DNA of 64,000 nt from Tidjanibacter sp. (lineage in GTDB: Bacteria > Bacteroidota > Bacteroidia > Bacteroidales > Rikenellaceae): contig JAFPBB010000015.1 of the NCBI GenBank assembly GCA_017390585.1, positions 1 through 64,000 on the forward strand, in the 5' to 3' direction. The notes beneath the pieces were generated by a model. The model ran no database searches and was not told the origin of the DNA. It saw nothing but the letters and a program-made list of their open reading frames with translations. The position numbers and the translations under genes are program-made. Below, piece after piece: positions 34,862-43,975 of the stretch (positions are counted from its first letter, which is position 1; the number at the start of each line of letters is the position of its first letter).

Positions 34862-37192
34862 ATGAGAAAAATTATTGGTTTATTTTGTGCGCTGATGTGC
34901 ATTGCTGTTGTTGAGGCTCAGAATGTCCGTGGCGTGGTGAGGGATACCAATGGCGAGGTTCTGATAGGCGCGAGTGTCTATTGGGAGGGTACGACCATCG
35001 GTACGGCTACCGGCGTAGATGGTAGCTATGAACTCTATAGGGTTAAGGACCACACCAAACTTGTGGCGGCCTACATCGGCTATGTGGACTCCGTTGTGGA
35101 GGTGAGCCGCGATATGGAGGTGGTGGATTTCACCCTCTCGGATGGCGTTGGTATCGAAGAGATTGTCATTCAGGGTGGCGCCGACAACAAGATTCGCCAG
35201 AGTAGCATTATGGCGGGTGAGAATATCAGCTTTGCCGGCTTGTGTAAGATGGCTTGCTGTAACTTGGCCGAGAGCTTCGAGAACTCGGCAGCTGTTACGG
35301 TTGGTTATAGTGACGCCGTGAGTGGCAGCCGACAGATTAAGATGCTCGGTTTGGCGGGTACCTACACCCAGATTTTGGACGAGAATAGGCCCATTATGAG
35401 GGGTATTGGTTCGCCCTATGGTTTGAACTACACGCCCGGTATGTGGCTCAACTCCATCCAGGTCTCCAAGGGTATCGCTTCTGTTACCGCTGGCCATGAG
35501 GCTATCACAGGCCAGATCAACCTCGAGTATCGTAAACCTACTGACGAGGAGAAATTCTTTCTCAACATCTACTTCGATAATGAGTTGAAGCCCGAGGTCA
35601 ATATTGCCATCCCCTTTGCCTTTGACAAGGATAAAAAGTTGACAACCAATCTGTTGCTTCACTACTCGGGTGATACGCAGCCCTTGGACCACAATGGCGA
35701 CGGTTTCAGGGACCTCCCCATGGCACGCCAGATTAATGTGGCCAACCGTTGGCTCTATCAGGCCAATGATGGTACACAGTGGCGCTGGGGTTGGCGATTT
35801 GTAAATGAGAACCGTGTCGGTGGCCAGATGGAGTATGAGCCCGCAAGGTATGACCAGATGGTGAGCGAGAAACAGGTTTACGGTTCGGAGATTAAGAATA
35901 TGGGCCTCAATGCCTATTTTAAGGTGGGTAAACCCATCGGCTCGGCCGTGTGGGACGAGGAGAACGATGAGGAAAAACGCTCCAGCGTGGCCTTCGTGAT
36001 GGATATGGACAACTTCAGGATGGACTCCTATTTTGGCCTTAATTCCTACGAGGGTGTTGACCAATCTTTCTGGGCCAACCTCTTCTATCAGCACTACTTC
36101 TCGGGTCGCTCGTCGTTGGTGACAGGTGGCTCCTTGTGGGTGCGCAATATCGAGGAGAAAGTTGTGCAGTGTAATATCCCTATCAATGGTGGAATGGAGA
36201 TGACCGAGCCGGGTCTGTTTGCCGAATACACCTATGCCATCAAGGATAAACTCTCCATTGTGGCCGGTTTGAGGGGCGATTTGGTCGACTTCATCACTGC
36301 CGATGGCCTGAAGAATTACAGGGCTATTGTGACCCCTCGTATGCACCTCCGTTACAATTTTACCGACCAGACCGTATTGAGGGCTTCGGCAGGTCTGGGT
36401 TCGAGGAGGGTGATGCCCTTCACAGATAACATCTGGATGCTGGCTACGAATAGAGTAATAGAGAACCTCGTTGAGCCCGGCAAAGATTTGGAGCAGGCGG
36501 CCACCTTTGGCGGTAGCCTGAGTCATACCCTGAGCCTTGTGGGCTACAACGACCTCACTGTGAGCCTCGATTTCTTCCGCACCCAGTTCTCCAATACCGT
36601 TTATGCCGATCAGGAGTATGGAGATGGTCGCATCAGGATTTACTCCACCGACCTTCCCGCTTGGGCCAACAACTATCAGCTCGATGTACAGTGGACCCCC
36701 GCCGAGGGACTCGATATTTTCACCACATTCCGCTACACCGATTCGCGCATTACGCACGAGGCTCGCGAATACTCAAAACCTGCCTATCAGCGTATGGCCG
36801 CCTCGGAGAATGGGGGTGAGCGTATGTTGGTTGACAGGCCCCTTGTAGGCAAGTTCAAGGGCCTTGTTAATGTGCAGTATGCCACCAAGTTCCGCCGCTG
36901 GGTGTTCGACTTCACCGCACAGCTCAATGGTCCGATGAGGCTGCCCGCATTGGATGGCAATATTGCCGCTGCGGAGTATTCGCCCATCTATCCTATGTTC
37001 TACGGTCAGGTGAGCCACCGAGTGGGCCAGTGGGACATCTATGTGGGCTGCGAGAATATCCTCAACTATATGCAACACAACCCCATCATCGGTGCCGATG
37101 CACCCTTTGGTCCCGACTTCAACTCGTCGGTTGTGTGGGGCCCCCTGATGGGTCGCAAATTCTACATTGGTGCGAGGTTTAATCTCTATTAG
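34862..37192 (+). CDS. TonB-dependent receptor, HMA-associated type
   Basis: A 776-residue outer-membrane receptor. Signal peptide to ~residue 19; carboxypeptidase-like regulatory domain (VRGVVRDTNGEVLIGASVYWEGT, ~20-100); plug domain with KMACCNLAESFENSAAV and GSRQIKMLGLAGTYTQILDENRP (~135-190); ITGQINLEYRKP at the plug-barrel junction; then the 22-strand barrel ending in ARFNLY. The Cys pair in MACCNL is a feature of receptors encoded beside HMA metal-binding proteins in Bacteroidetes (from memory). The HMA gene follows 36 bases later, so uptake of a metal such as copper or zinc, or a metal complex, is inferred. Confidence 0.85.
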   Translation: MRKIIGLFCALMCIAVVEAQNVRGVVRDTNGEVLIGASVYWEGTTIGTATGVDGSYELYRVKDHTKLVAAYIGYVDSVVEVSRDMEVVDFTLSDGVGIEEIVIQGGADNKIRQSSIMAGENISFAGLCKMACCNLAESFENSAAVTVGYSDAVSGSRQIKMLGLAGTYTQILDENRPIMRGIGSPYGLNYTPGMWLNSIQVSKGIASVTAGHEAITGQINLEYRKPTDEEKFFLNIYFDNELKPEVNIAIPFAFDKDKKLTTNLLLHYSGDTQPLDHNGDGFRDLPMARQINVANRWLYQANDGTQWRWGWRFVNENRVGGQMEYEPARYDQMVSEKQVYGSEIKNMGLNAYFKVGKPIGSAVWDEENDEEKRSSVAFVMDMDNFRMDSYFGLNSYEGVDQSFWANLFYQHYFSGRSSLVTGGSLWVRNIEEKVVQCNIPINGGMEMTEPGLFAEYTYAIKDKLSIVAGLRGDLVDFITADGLKNYRAIVTPRMHLRYNFTDQTVLRASAGLGSRRVMPFTDNIWMLATNRVIENLVEPGKDLEQAATFGGSLSHTLSLVGYNDLTVSLDFFRTQFSNTVYADQEYGDGRIRIYSTDLPAWANNYQLDVQWTPAEGLDIFTTFRYTDSRITHEAREYSKPAYQRMAASENGGERMLVDRPLVGKFKGLVNVQYATKFRRWVFDFTAQLNGPMRLPALDGNIAAAEYSPIYPMFYGQVSHRVGQWDIYVGCENILNYMQHNPIIGADAPFGPDFNSSVVWGPLMGRKFYIGARFNLY

Positions 37193-37228
37193 AAATCAAA
37201 ATAATACTAACAAATAAACCGTACAATT

Positions 37229-37654
37229 ATGAAAAAACTTATCGTTATGTTGTTGGCTCTCACCATCGGTGTGGGTGCTGTGTCGGCTCAGGAGAAGAAG
37301 GCCAAAAAGACCGAGACCGTGGAGTTTAAGACCGATCTCGACTGCGAGAATTGCGCCAAGAAAATCCTGAACGTCATCCCCTTCAAGAAGGGCGTGAAGG
37401 ATTGCGTTGTTGATGTTCCCACCAAGAGCGTGAAGGTTACTTTCGACCCCCGCAAGACCGATGCTGCAAAGCTCGAGGCAGAGCTGAATAAGATTGATGT
37501 TCACGTGGTTAAGCCCGAGGAGTGCAAGGGCGAGTGTGCAGGTCTCTGTGTGGGTGAGCACACCAAGCAGGATGCTTGCTGCGGTGGCGACCACAATCAC
37601 GACCACAATCATAGCCACGACCACAACCACGACCACGCCGGTCACAACCATTAG
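37229..37654 (+). CDS. Secreted HMA-domain metal-binding protein with His-rich tail
   Basis: A 141-residue exported protein: signal peptide to ~residue 20, an HMA (heavy-metal-associated) ferredoxin-like domain with Cys39-x-x-Cys42 (DLDCENCAKK in place of GMTCxxC), a Cys-rich hinge (CKGECAGLC, DACC) and a C-terminal tail with ten His alternating with Asp/Asn (about 121-141). HMA domains carry Cu+ or Zn2+; the His tail suggests a high-capacity second site. Placed directly after a TonB receptor it is a good candidate for a periplasmic metal acceptor. The two Cys-pair clusters could also buffer metal stress. Confidence 0.82.
   Translation: MKKLIVMLLALTIGVGAVSAQEKKAKKTETVEFKTDLDCENCAKKILNVIPFKKGVKDCVVDVPTKSVKVTFDPRKTDAAKLEAELNKIDVHVVKPEECKGECAGLCVGEHTKQDACCGGDHNHDHNHSHDHNHDHAGHNH
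37589..37651 (+). repeat. His-codon-rich low-complexity tract
   Basis: A tandem of short GAC-CAC-AAT-CAC-like units encoding alternating His and Asp/Asn at the C-terminus of the HMA protein; likely to vary in length by slippage. Confidence 0.7.
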
Positions 37655-37717
37655 TATCGACAAATGAATACCCTGCCCGAATGAGGTGGGGTATTTGTTA
37701 AATTATTTTAGGATATT

Positions 37718-38683
37718 ATGAAAAAGTTTGTAAAAATTTTATTAATTGCCGCATCGGTATTGGCAGTGAGCTGCACCGCAAAAGAGCCCACAACTCCCAA
37801 GGTGTATATGACCACCGATATCTCCGCCGAAGGTTTGGTGAAGGTGTTTGAGGCACTGGGTGTGCAGTATGATGGCAAGGTGGCTGTGAAAATCTCCACT
37901 GGCGAGCGTGGTGGTCACAACTTCCTGAAGCCCGAGCTTATCAAAGATTTGGTGCAGAAGGTGGATGGAACTATTGTTGAGTGCAACGTTGCCTACCCTG
38001 GTGCTCGCTACTCCAATGAGGAGCATTGGAACACCATCAAATACCACGGATTCTATGACATCGCTCCCTGCGATATTATGGACGAATTTGGTGAGGTGCG
38101 CATCCCCGTGCAGGACACCACACACCTCAAGTTCAACATTGTTGGCGACCACATTGCCAACTACGATTGGATGATTAACCTTGCCCACTTCAAAGGCCAC
38201 GCAATGGGCGGCTTTGGTGGCGTGCTGAAGAATCAGTCGATTGGCGTTGCTTCGTCCAATGGTAAGGCCTACATCCACTCCGCAGGCAAGGTAACCACCA
38301 AGGAGGAACTCTGGGCTGGCATCGGCCAGACCGAGCAGATACACTTCCTCGAGGCTATGGCAGCTGCCGCACAGTCGATCCACGAGTACTATGGCGGTAA
38401 GATGGTCTATATCAATGTGATGAACAACCTCTCGGTGGATTGCGACTGCAATGCTCACCCTGCCGACCCCGAGATGGGTGACATCGGTATTTTGGCTTCT
38501 ACCGACCCTGTTGCTCTCGATCAGGCTTGTGTTGATTTGGTTTTCGAGTATCCTTCGACCGAGGGTGACGACGCGGCTGCGCTTATTGAGCGCATCAACT
38601 CTCGCCACGGCATCCACATCATCGAGCACGCCGAGAAAATCGGCCTCGGCTCTCGCACCTATGAGCTTGTGAATATCGACTAA
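37718..38683 (+). CDS. DUF362-domain lipoprotein
   Basis: A 321-residue lipoprotein (lipobox LAVSC, ~Cys19) of the DUF362 family: VAVKISTGERGGHNFLKPELIKDLV, INLAHFKGHAMGGFGGVLKNQSIGVAS, then DIGILASTDPVALDQACVDLV. DUF362 proteins are often annotated as iron-sulphur or ferredoxin-related, but this one lacks an added ferredoxin domain. The reaction is unknown. It lies 63 bases after the HMA gene; whether it belongs to the metal module is uncertain. Confidence 0.82.
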   Translation: MKKFVKILLIAASVLAVSCTAKEPTTPKVYMTTDISAEGLVKVFEALGVQYDGKVAVKISTGERGGHNFLKPELIKDLVQKVDGTIVECNVAYPGARYSNEEHWNTIKYHGFYDIAPCDIMDEFGEVRIPVQDTTHLKFNIVGDHIANYDWMINLAHFKGHAMGGFGGVLKNQSIGVASSNGKAYIHSAGKVTTKEELWAGIGQTEQIHFLEAMAAAAQSIHEYYGGKMVYINVMNNLSVDCDCNAHPADPEMGDIGILASTDPVALDQACVDLVFEYPSTEGDDAAALIERINSRHGIHIIEHAEKIGLGSRTYELVNID

Positions 38684-38696
38684 AACGGAGTGCTAC

Positions 38697-38742
38697 TCCA
38701 CGAAAAAAGGGACATCATTTCTGATGTCCCTTTTTTCGTGGA
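38697..38742. terminator. Bidirectional terminator shared by DUF362 gene and tmRNA
   Basis: A 21-bp perfect stem (38697-38717 with 38722-38742) with a 4-base loop and A/T tracts inside both arms. Its right arm includes the last bases of the tmRNA. Confidence 0.8.
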
Positions 38743-39141
38743 GCTGGGGGGAGTCGAACCCCCGTCCAAACAGTCTGCCTGAAAGCTTTCTACACGCTTA
38801 GCCACCGCTTAATCCTCCTACTACAGCCCGGTGAGTGGCAACCAAACCGCAGTCCCAGTCCCTAAATTTTCGCCCAAACGGTCGGGACATCCCGCGGGCT
38901 ATCTTCTCATTGATGATACTCCATAGGTAGAGGCGACAAGAAGCGGGTCACCCTTGCGGAGTACTCGTCCTCACACCAGCCTTGGGCGCGTGGATTAAGC
39001 CAATTAACTCGGTTAATTAGGCAGCGAGTGCGTAGCTATTATTGCCATTTAATTGTTTGAGCGTTGAGATTAACGAGCCCCCACACAAAGCTCGGCGTGC
39101 TTACCGACCTGCATATCCTGCTGTCAAAACCGGTCAACCCC
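38739..39141 (-). ncRNA. ssrA: tmRNA (transfer-messenger RNA)
   Basis: On the minus strand the tRNA-like ends pair (GGGGTTG with CAGCTCC), the T-arm GTTCGACTCC is present, and the tag frame at 39017-39046 reads Gly-Asn-Asn-Ser-Tyr-Ala-Leu-Ala-Ala-stop. It rescues stalled ribosomes together with SmpB and marks the peptide for proteolysis; the -ALAA end is the known protease signal. A -7-like element (TATCTTTG) lies at 39157-39164 on the minus strand. Confidence 0.93.
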
Positions 39142-39156
39142 GTCGGAAAGTGTGTG

Positions 39157-39164
39157 CAAAGATA
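39157..39164 (-). promoter_or_regulatory. Putative -7 element of ssrA
   Basis: On the minus strand TATCTTTG, 15 bases before the tmRNA 5' end; -33 element not recognisable. Confidence 0.45.
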
Positions 39165-39270
39165 ATGCAAAGTTTCCGAAAATGAAAATATCCCAATATT
39201 TCGACAGAGCCTGATGCGCTAAAAAAGTTGAAAAATGTGGTGGGGAGAGTGGGAAAAGTGGGGGTGAAAA

Positions 39271-39301
39271 TTGGAATTTCGGAATAAAATACCTATTTTT
39301 G
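39271..39301 (+). promoter_or_regulatory. Promoter of ftsE
   Basis: TTG (39271-39273), 20 bases, TATTTTTG (39294-39301), start codon 24 bases later. Confidence 0.6.
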
Positions 39302-39325
39302 TTTGTTTTTAAGGCGCTATTTACG

Positions 39326-40054
39326 ATGACCAAAAAGAGTGTTATAGAGCTTCGTGGAGTGAATGTCTACCAGCCTGAAGATGAGGGTGGTAGGCTTAGT
39401 TATAGGAATGCTCAGCAGGTTCTTGCCGATGTTAATCTCTCGATTGGTAGTGGAGAGATGGTCTACTTCATTGGCAGGGTCGGCAGTGGAAAGTCGTCGT
39501 TGCTCAAGACTCTCTATGCCGAGCTTCCGCTTGTGGAGGGTGAGGGTAGTATTGCAGGGTTCGATCTTGCTACTCTGCGCCGTAGGGACATCCCAATGTT
39601 GCGTCGCAAGGTTGGGGTGGTCTTTCAGGACTATAGGTTGCTCCGCGACCGCAATGCGTGGGAGAATATTCGCTTTGTGCTGAAGGCGACGGGCTGGAAG
39701 AGTGAGGCCGATATCGCTGCGCGTGTGGAAGAGCTGATGGGCATAGTGGGATTGCGAAATAAGGAGTACAAAATGCCCCACGAACTCTCCGGTGGTGAGC
39801 AGCAGAGGCTCGTTATTGCCAGGGCCCTGGCGAATAATCCGGAGATTATCCTTGCCGATGAGCCCACGGGTAATCTCGACCCCAAATCGGCCAACGATGT
39901 TATGGAGTTGTTCTGTAGGATTGTGTCGCAGGGGTGCTCGGTTGTGATGGCTACTCACAACATCCAGCTGGTGGGTGCATTTCCCGCACGCACACTGATG
40001 TTCCGCAAGGGGCGCGTGGAGGAGATGGATGTTCGGGCTGAGTTGAAGAAGTAG
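39326..40054 (+). CDS. ftsE: FtsE-type cell division ABC ATPase
   Basis: A 242-residue ABC ATPase with Walker A (GRVGSGKSS), Q-loop (VVFQDYRLL), signature (LSGGEQQRLVIARAL) and Walker B (IILADEPTGNLD). The short form and the FQDYRLL motif fit FtsE, which with FtsX controls septal peptidoglycan hydrolases. Walker A has Arg-Val in place of the common Pro-Ser/Asn. The start is the ATG at 39326; the frame opens at 39299 but inside the promoter. ftsX is not adjacent; the next gene is gyrB. Confidence 0.88.
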   Translation: MTKKSVIELRGVNVYQPEDEGGRLSYRNAQQVLADVNLSIGSGEMVYFIGRVGSGKSSLLKTLYAELPLVEGEGSIAGFDLATLRRRDIPMLRRKVGVVFQDYRLLRDRNAWENIRFVLKATGWKSEADIAARVEELMGIVGLRNKEYKMPHELSGGEQQRLVIARALANNPEIILADEPTGNLDPKSANDVMELFCRIVSQGCSVVMATHNIQLVGAFPARTLMFRKGRVEEMDVRAELKK

Positions 40055-40139
40055 TGGCCGAAGTGGCGGGTGGCGCAGAGGAGGTTACCTGCCGTGTGAA
40101 AAAAGAGAAAGATAAACGAAATAAATAAAATTCAAGACG

Positions 40140-42101
40140 ATGGAAAATTTGGAACAGCAGAATGTGGCTCCACAGCAAGAGGAGTACTCGGCCTCGAGTA
40201 TTCAGGTGCTTGAGGGTCTTGAGGCAGTGCGTAAACGCCCTGCAATGTATATTGGTGACATCGGTGAGCGTGGTCTCCACCACCTTGTTTATGAGGTTGT
40301 GGACAACTCTATTGACGAGGCGCTGGCCGGTTTCTGTACCGACATCAAGGTGGTGATTAATGAGGATAACTCCATCACCGTGGAGGATAATGGCCGTGGT
40401 ATTCCTGTGGGTATCCACGAGCAGGAGGGTAAATCGGCTCTCGAGGTGGTGCTCACCATTCTTCACGCTGGTGGTAAGTTCTCCAAGAACTCCTACAAGG
40501 TGTCGGGTGGTCTCCACGGTGTGGGTGTGTCGTGTGTGAATGCACTCTCGACCCAGCTGATTGCCACCGTACACCGCGATGGTAAGATCCACCAGATGAC
40601 TTTCAGCCGTGGCGCTGCTACTTCGGAGCTGAAGATTATTGGCACTACCGATCGCACAGGTACCACCATCCAGTTCAAGCCCGATGGCGACATCTTCACT
40701 GCCACCGAGTATCGCTATGAGATTCTGGCTGCACGATTGAGGGAGCTCTCGTTCCTCAATAAGGGTGTGAATCTCGACCTCACCGACCGTAGGGAGAAGG
40801 ATGAGGAGGGCAACTTCATCCACGAGCACTTCTACTCCGAGACCGGTCTGAAGGGTTTTGTGGAGTACCTCGATGAGAGCCGCGGCCAGAAGATTATCGA
40901 CGAGATTATCTACATCGACACCGAGCGTAACGGCACCCCTGTGGAGGTGGCTATGCAGTATAACGATAGCTTCTCGGAGAACGTTCACTCCTATGTCAAC
41001 AATATCAACACCATCGAGGGCGGTACCCACCTCACTGGTTTCCGCAGGGCACTCACCCGCACTATGAAGAAGTATGCCGAGGAGAATGGCTTGCTCACCA
41101 AGGTGAAGTTCGACATCTCCGGCGACGACTTCCGCGAGGGCCTCACAGCTGTGGTTTCGGTGAAGGTTGCTGAGCCTCAGTTTGAGGGTCAGACCAAGAC
41201 CAAACTCGGCAACGACGAGGTGTCGGCTGCAGTGGATGGTGCCATCTCGCAGGCTCTTACCAACTACCTCGAGGAGCACCCCAAGGATGCCAAGGCTATT
41301 GTGGATAAGGTGGTGCTGGCAGCAACTGCGCGCCACGCTGCTCGCCACGCAAGGGAGCTTGTTCAGCGCAAGACGGTGCTTTCAGGTTCGGGCCTTCCCG
41401 GCAAATTGTCGGATTGTGCCACTCGCGATCGCTCGAAGGCGGAGATTTTCTTCGTCGAGGGTGATTCGGCAGGTGGTACTGCGAAGTTGGGCCGCAATAG
41501 GGAGTTCCAGGCAATTATGCCCCTGAGGGGTAAGATTCTCAATATTGAGAAGGTGCAGGAGCACCGTATGTGGGAGAATCAGGAGATTAAGAATATTTTC
41601 ACTGCGCTTGGCGTCTCCATCGGTACAGAGGAGGATAGCAACGCACTCAATATGGAGAAGTTGCGCTACAATAAGATCATCATTATGACCGATGCCGACG
41701 TCGATGGTAGCCACATTGCAACCCTTATGCTCACCTTCTTCTTCCGCAAGATGAAAGAGCTGATTGAGAATGGCCACGTATACATTGCTATGCCCCCTCT
41801 CTACCTTGTGAAGAAGGGCAATGCGAAGCACTACTGCTGGACCGACGAGGAGAGGGCGAGGATTACGGCCGAGCTGGGTACGAAGGGTGTGACCGTGCAG
41901 CGCTACAAAGGTCTCGGTGAGATGAATGAGCACCAGCTGTGGGAGACAACTATGGATCCCGAGACTCGCACTCTCAAGCAGGTGACCATCGACAATGCTG
42001 CCGAGGCAGACAGGATTTTCTCGATGCTTATGGGCGATGAGGTGGGTCCTCGTCGTGAGTTCATTGAGAAGCACGCGAAGTATGCAAACATCGACGCATA
42101 A
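40140..42101 (+). CDS. gyrB: DNA gyrase subunit B
   Basis: The ATPase subunit of type II topoisomerase that introduces negative supercoils. A 653-residue protein: GHKL ATPase (VLEGLEAVRKRPAMYIGD, EVVDNSIDEA, VEDNGRGIPVG, VSGGLHGVGVSCVNALS), transducer domain, TOPRIM (FFVEGDSAGGTAKLGRNREFQAI, DADVDGSHI) and C-terminal YKGLGEMNEHQLWETTMDP. The Bacteroidetes length without the long enterobacterial insert is normal. Confidence 0.96.
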   Translation: MENLEQQNVAPQQEEYSASSIQVLEGLEAVRKRPAMYIGDIGERGLHHLVYEVVDNSIDEALAGFCTDIKVVINEDNSITVEDNGRGIPVGIHEQEGKSALEVVLTILHAGGKFSKNSYKVSGGLHGVGVSCVNALSTQLIATVHRDGKIHQMTFSRGAATSELKIIGTTDRTGTTIQFKPDGDIFTATEYRYEILAARLRELSFLNKGVNLDLTDRREKDEEGNFIHEHFYSETGLKGFVEYLDESRGQKIIDEIIYIDTERNGTPVEVAMQYNDSFSENVHSYVNNINTIEGGTHLTGFRRALTRTMKKYAEENGLLTKVKFDISGDDFREGLTAVVSVKVAEPQFEGQTKTKLGNDEVSAAVDGAISQALTNYLEEHPKDAKAIVDKVVLAATARHAARHARELVQRKTVLSGSGLPGKLSDCATRDRSKAEIFFVEGDSAGGTAKLGRNREFQAIMPLRGKILNIEKVQEHRMWENQEIKNIFTALGVSIGTEEDSNALNMEKLRYNKIIIMTDADVDGSHIATLMLTFFFRKMKELIENGHVYIAMPPLYLVKKGNAKHYCWTDEERARITAELGTKGVTVQRYKGLGEMNEHQLWETTMDPETRTLKQVTIDNAAEADRIFSMLMGDEVGPRREFIEKHAKYANIDA

Positions 42102-42165
42102 GTGAGACGAGGCGTCGATGAAGCCAGGAGCAAATTTGTGTTTTGAAACTTGAACTTTGAATAAT

Positions 42166-42786
42166 ATGGAAGTAACCATCATTGGAGTTGCAGGCGGCAC
42201 CGGCAGTGGCAAGAGTACGCTTGTAAAGCGATTGCAGGAGGCTTTCGCAGGTGATAAGGTGGCAACAATCTGCCACGACTACTACTACAAGTCGTTCCCC
42301 AATCTGACCTATGAGGAGCGCTGTAAACTCAACTACGACCATCCCGCGGCATTTGATACCGATATGATGGTGGAACACATCAAGGCTCTCAAGAGTGGCG
42401 TGGCAATTGAGCACCCTGTATACTCGTTTGTGGAGCACAACCGCACGGATGAAAAGGTGCCCGTGAAACCCTCGAGGGTGATAATTGTGGATGGCATCCT
42501 CATCTTTGAGAATCGAGAGTTGCGCGATTTGATGGACATCAAGGTTTTTGTCGACACCGACGCAGATATTCGCCTCTCGCGAAGGATTTTGAGAGACGTG
42601 AAGGAAAGGGGCCGCTCGATGGAGTCGGTCATCAGCCAATACACCACCACGGTGAAACCTATGCACGAGGAGTTCGTTGAGCCTTCGAAGAAGTATGCCG
42701 ACGTGATTATTCCCGAGGGAGGTTTCAATTCGGTGGCAGTGTCGATGTTGATTGAGAATATCAAGTCGCTCATTGGCGAAAAATAG
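42166..42786 (+). CDS. udk: Uridine kinase
   Basis: A 206-residue P-loop kinase that phosphorylates uridine and cytidine in pyrimidine salvage. P-loop GGTGSGKSTLVKRL at residues 9-22, then CHDYYYKSFPNLTYEERCKLNYDHPAAFD and VIIVDGILIFENRELRDLMDIKVFVDTDADIRL. The start is the ATG at 42166; an in-frame TTG at 42157 is less likely. Confidence 0.95.
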   Translation: MEVTIIGVAGGTGSGKSTLVKRLQEAFAGDKVATICHDYYYKSFPNLTYEERCKLNYDHPAAFDTDMMVEHIKALKSGVAIEHPVYSFVEHNRTDEKVPVKPSRVIIVDGILIFENRELRDLMDIKVFVDTDADIRLSRRILRDVKERGRSMESVISQYTTTVKPMHEEFVEPSKKYADVIIPEGGFNSVAVSMLIENIKSLIGEK

Positions 42787-42853
42787 AATTTGCCCGTGGG
42801 GCCGGATGGCGTTGGGCAAAATGTGTAAGTCTAACTAAGTTAAGGAGATAAAT

Positions 42854-43975
42854 ATGTTGGTAGTTAGGGAGATAGTAACAAAGAGAGATAGGCGTAAGTT
42901 TTTCAACTTCCCCGTGAGGCTCTACAAGGACTGCCCTTGGTTTGTGCCTGCGCTCTATGTCGATGAGCAGAGCGAATTTGACCCCAAGCAGAATGGCGCT
43001 TTCGCCTATGCGGAGTGCAAAATGTGGTTGGCCGAGAGGGACGGAAAGGTCGTTGGCCGCGCCGCTGGTGTACTCAATAAGGCCTACAATGAGAAGATGA
43101 GCGTGAAGCAGATGCGTTTCACTCGCTTCGATTTTGTGGACGACGCCGAGGTTGTGGATGCACTCTTTGCCAAGGTGGTGGAGTATGCCAAGGAGAAGGG
43201 AATGAATGAGATTATCGGTCCCATCGGCTTCTCCGATTTGGATAAACAAGGCCTTGTTATTGAGGGCTTTGAGGAGGAGGATATGTATGTCACCCCCTAT
43301 AACTATCCCTACTATGTCACCCACTTTGAGCGCCTCGGGCTGACCAAAAAGGTCGATTGGGTGGAGTATCAGATCACCATCCCCGAGAAGGTGAACGAGC
43401 GACTCGACCGCATTGCCGATATGGCCATCCAGAGATATGGCTACAAGGTGCTGAGATTCAATAAGATCTCCGAAATTAAGCCCTACATTGTTCCCGCATT
43501 GCAGATTCTCAATGAGGCCTTCGAGAAATTGTTTGGCACCGTGTGGTTGAGCGACAAACAGCTCATCGACTTCTCCAAGTTGATAATGCTTGTTGGCAAC
43601 CCCGACTATGTCTCGGTTGTGCAGGACAAAAACGACAACATCATTGGCTACAGCTTTATGGCCCCCTCGATTAGTAAGGCCGTGAGGGAGTCGAAGGGAA
43701 GGTTGTTCCCCTGCGGAATTTTCCGCATCCTGAGGGACCTGAAGAGGAGCAAAACTCTCGACCTGTATAGCATTGGTGTGAAACCCGAGTATCAGAACAA
43801 GGGTGTGAATGCTGTGCTGCTGCGCGAGGGCTTCAGGGGAGCCATCAAGAATGGAATGAAAATTGCGGAAACGGGTCCGGAACTCGAGAATAATATTGAG
43901 GTCCAGAGCCAGTGGAAGCACTACGAACACCGTAATCACAAGAGACGCAGATGTTATACCTATTCCTTGCAGTAA
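42854..43975 (+). CDS. GNAT-like acyltransferase-fold protein
   Basis: A 373-residue protein with the start VVREIVTKRDRRKFFNFPVRLYKDCPWFVPALYVDE, known from a conserved family annotated as N-acetyltransferase. A GNAT-like second half contains LYSIGVKPEYQNKGVNAVLLREGFRGAIKNG, where the Q-N-K-G-V loop resembles the CoA-binding motif. The substrate is unknown. The 3' end overlaps the next gene by 25 bases, and the last ~20 residues are basic. Confidence 0.7.
   Translation: MLVVREIVTKRDRRKFFNFPVRLYKDCPWFVPALYVDEQSEFDPKQNGAFAYAECKMWLAERDGKVVGRAAGVLNKAYNEKMSVKQMRFTRFDFVDDAEVVDALFAKVVEYAKEKGMNEIIGPIGFSDLDKQGLVIEGFEEEDMYVTPYNYPYYVTHFERLGLTKKVDWVEYQITIPEKVNERLDRIADMAIQRYGYKVLRFNKISEIKPYIVPALQILNEAFEKLFGTVWLSDKQLIDFSKLIMLVGNPDYVSVVQDKNDNIIGYSFMAPSISKAVRESKGRLFPCGIFRILRDLKRSKTLDLYSIGVKPEYQNKGVNAVLLREGFRGAIKNGMKIAETGPELENNIEVQSQWKHYEHRNHKRRRCYTYSLQ

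Noticed and set aside
38741..38800. A separate tRNA gene, suggested by the T-arm-like sequence
   Set aside because: It is the tRNA-like 3' half of the tmRNA; the 5' half lies at 39100-39141.
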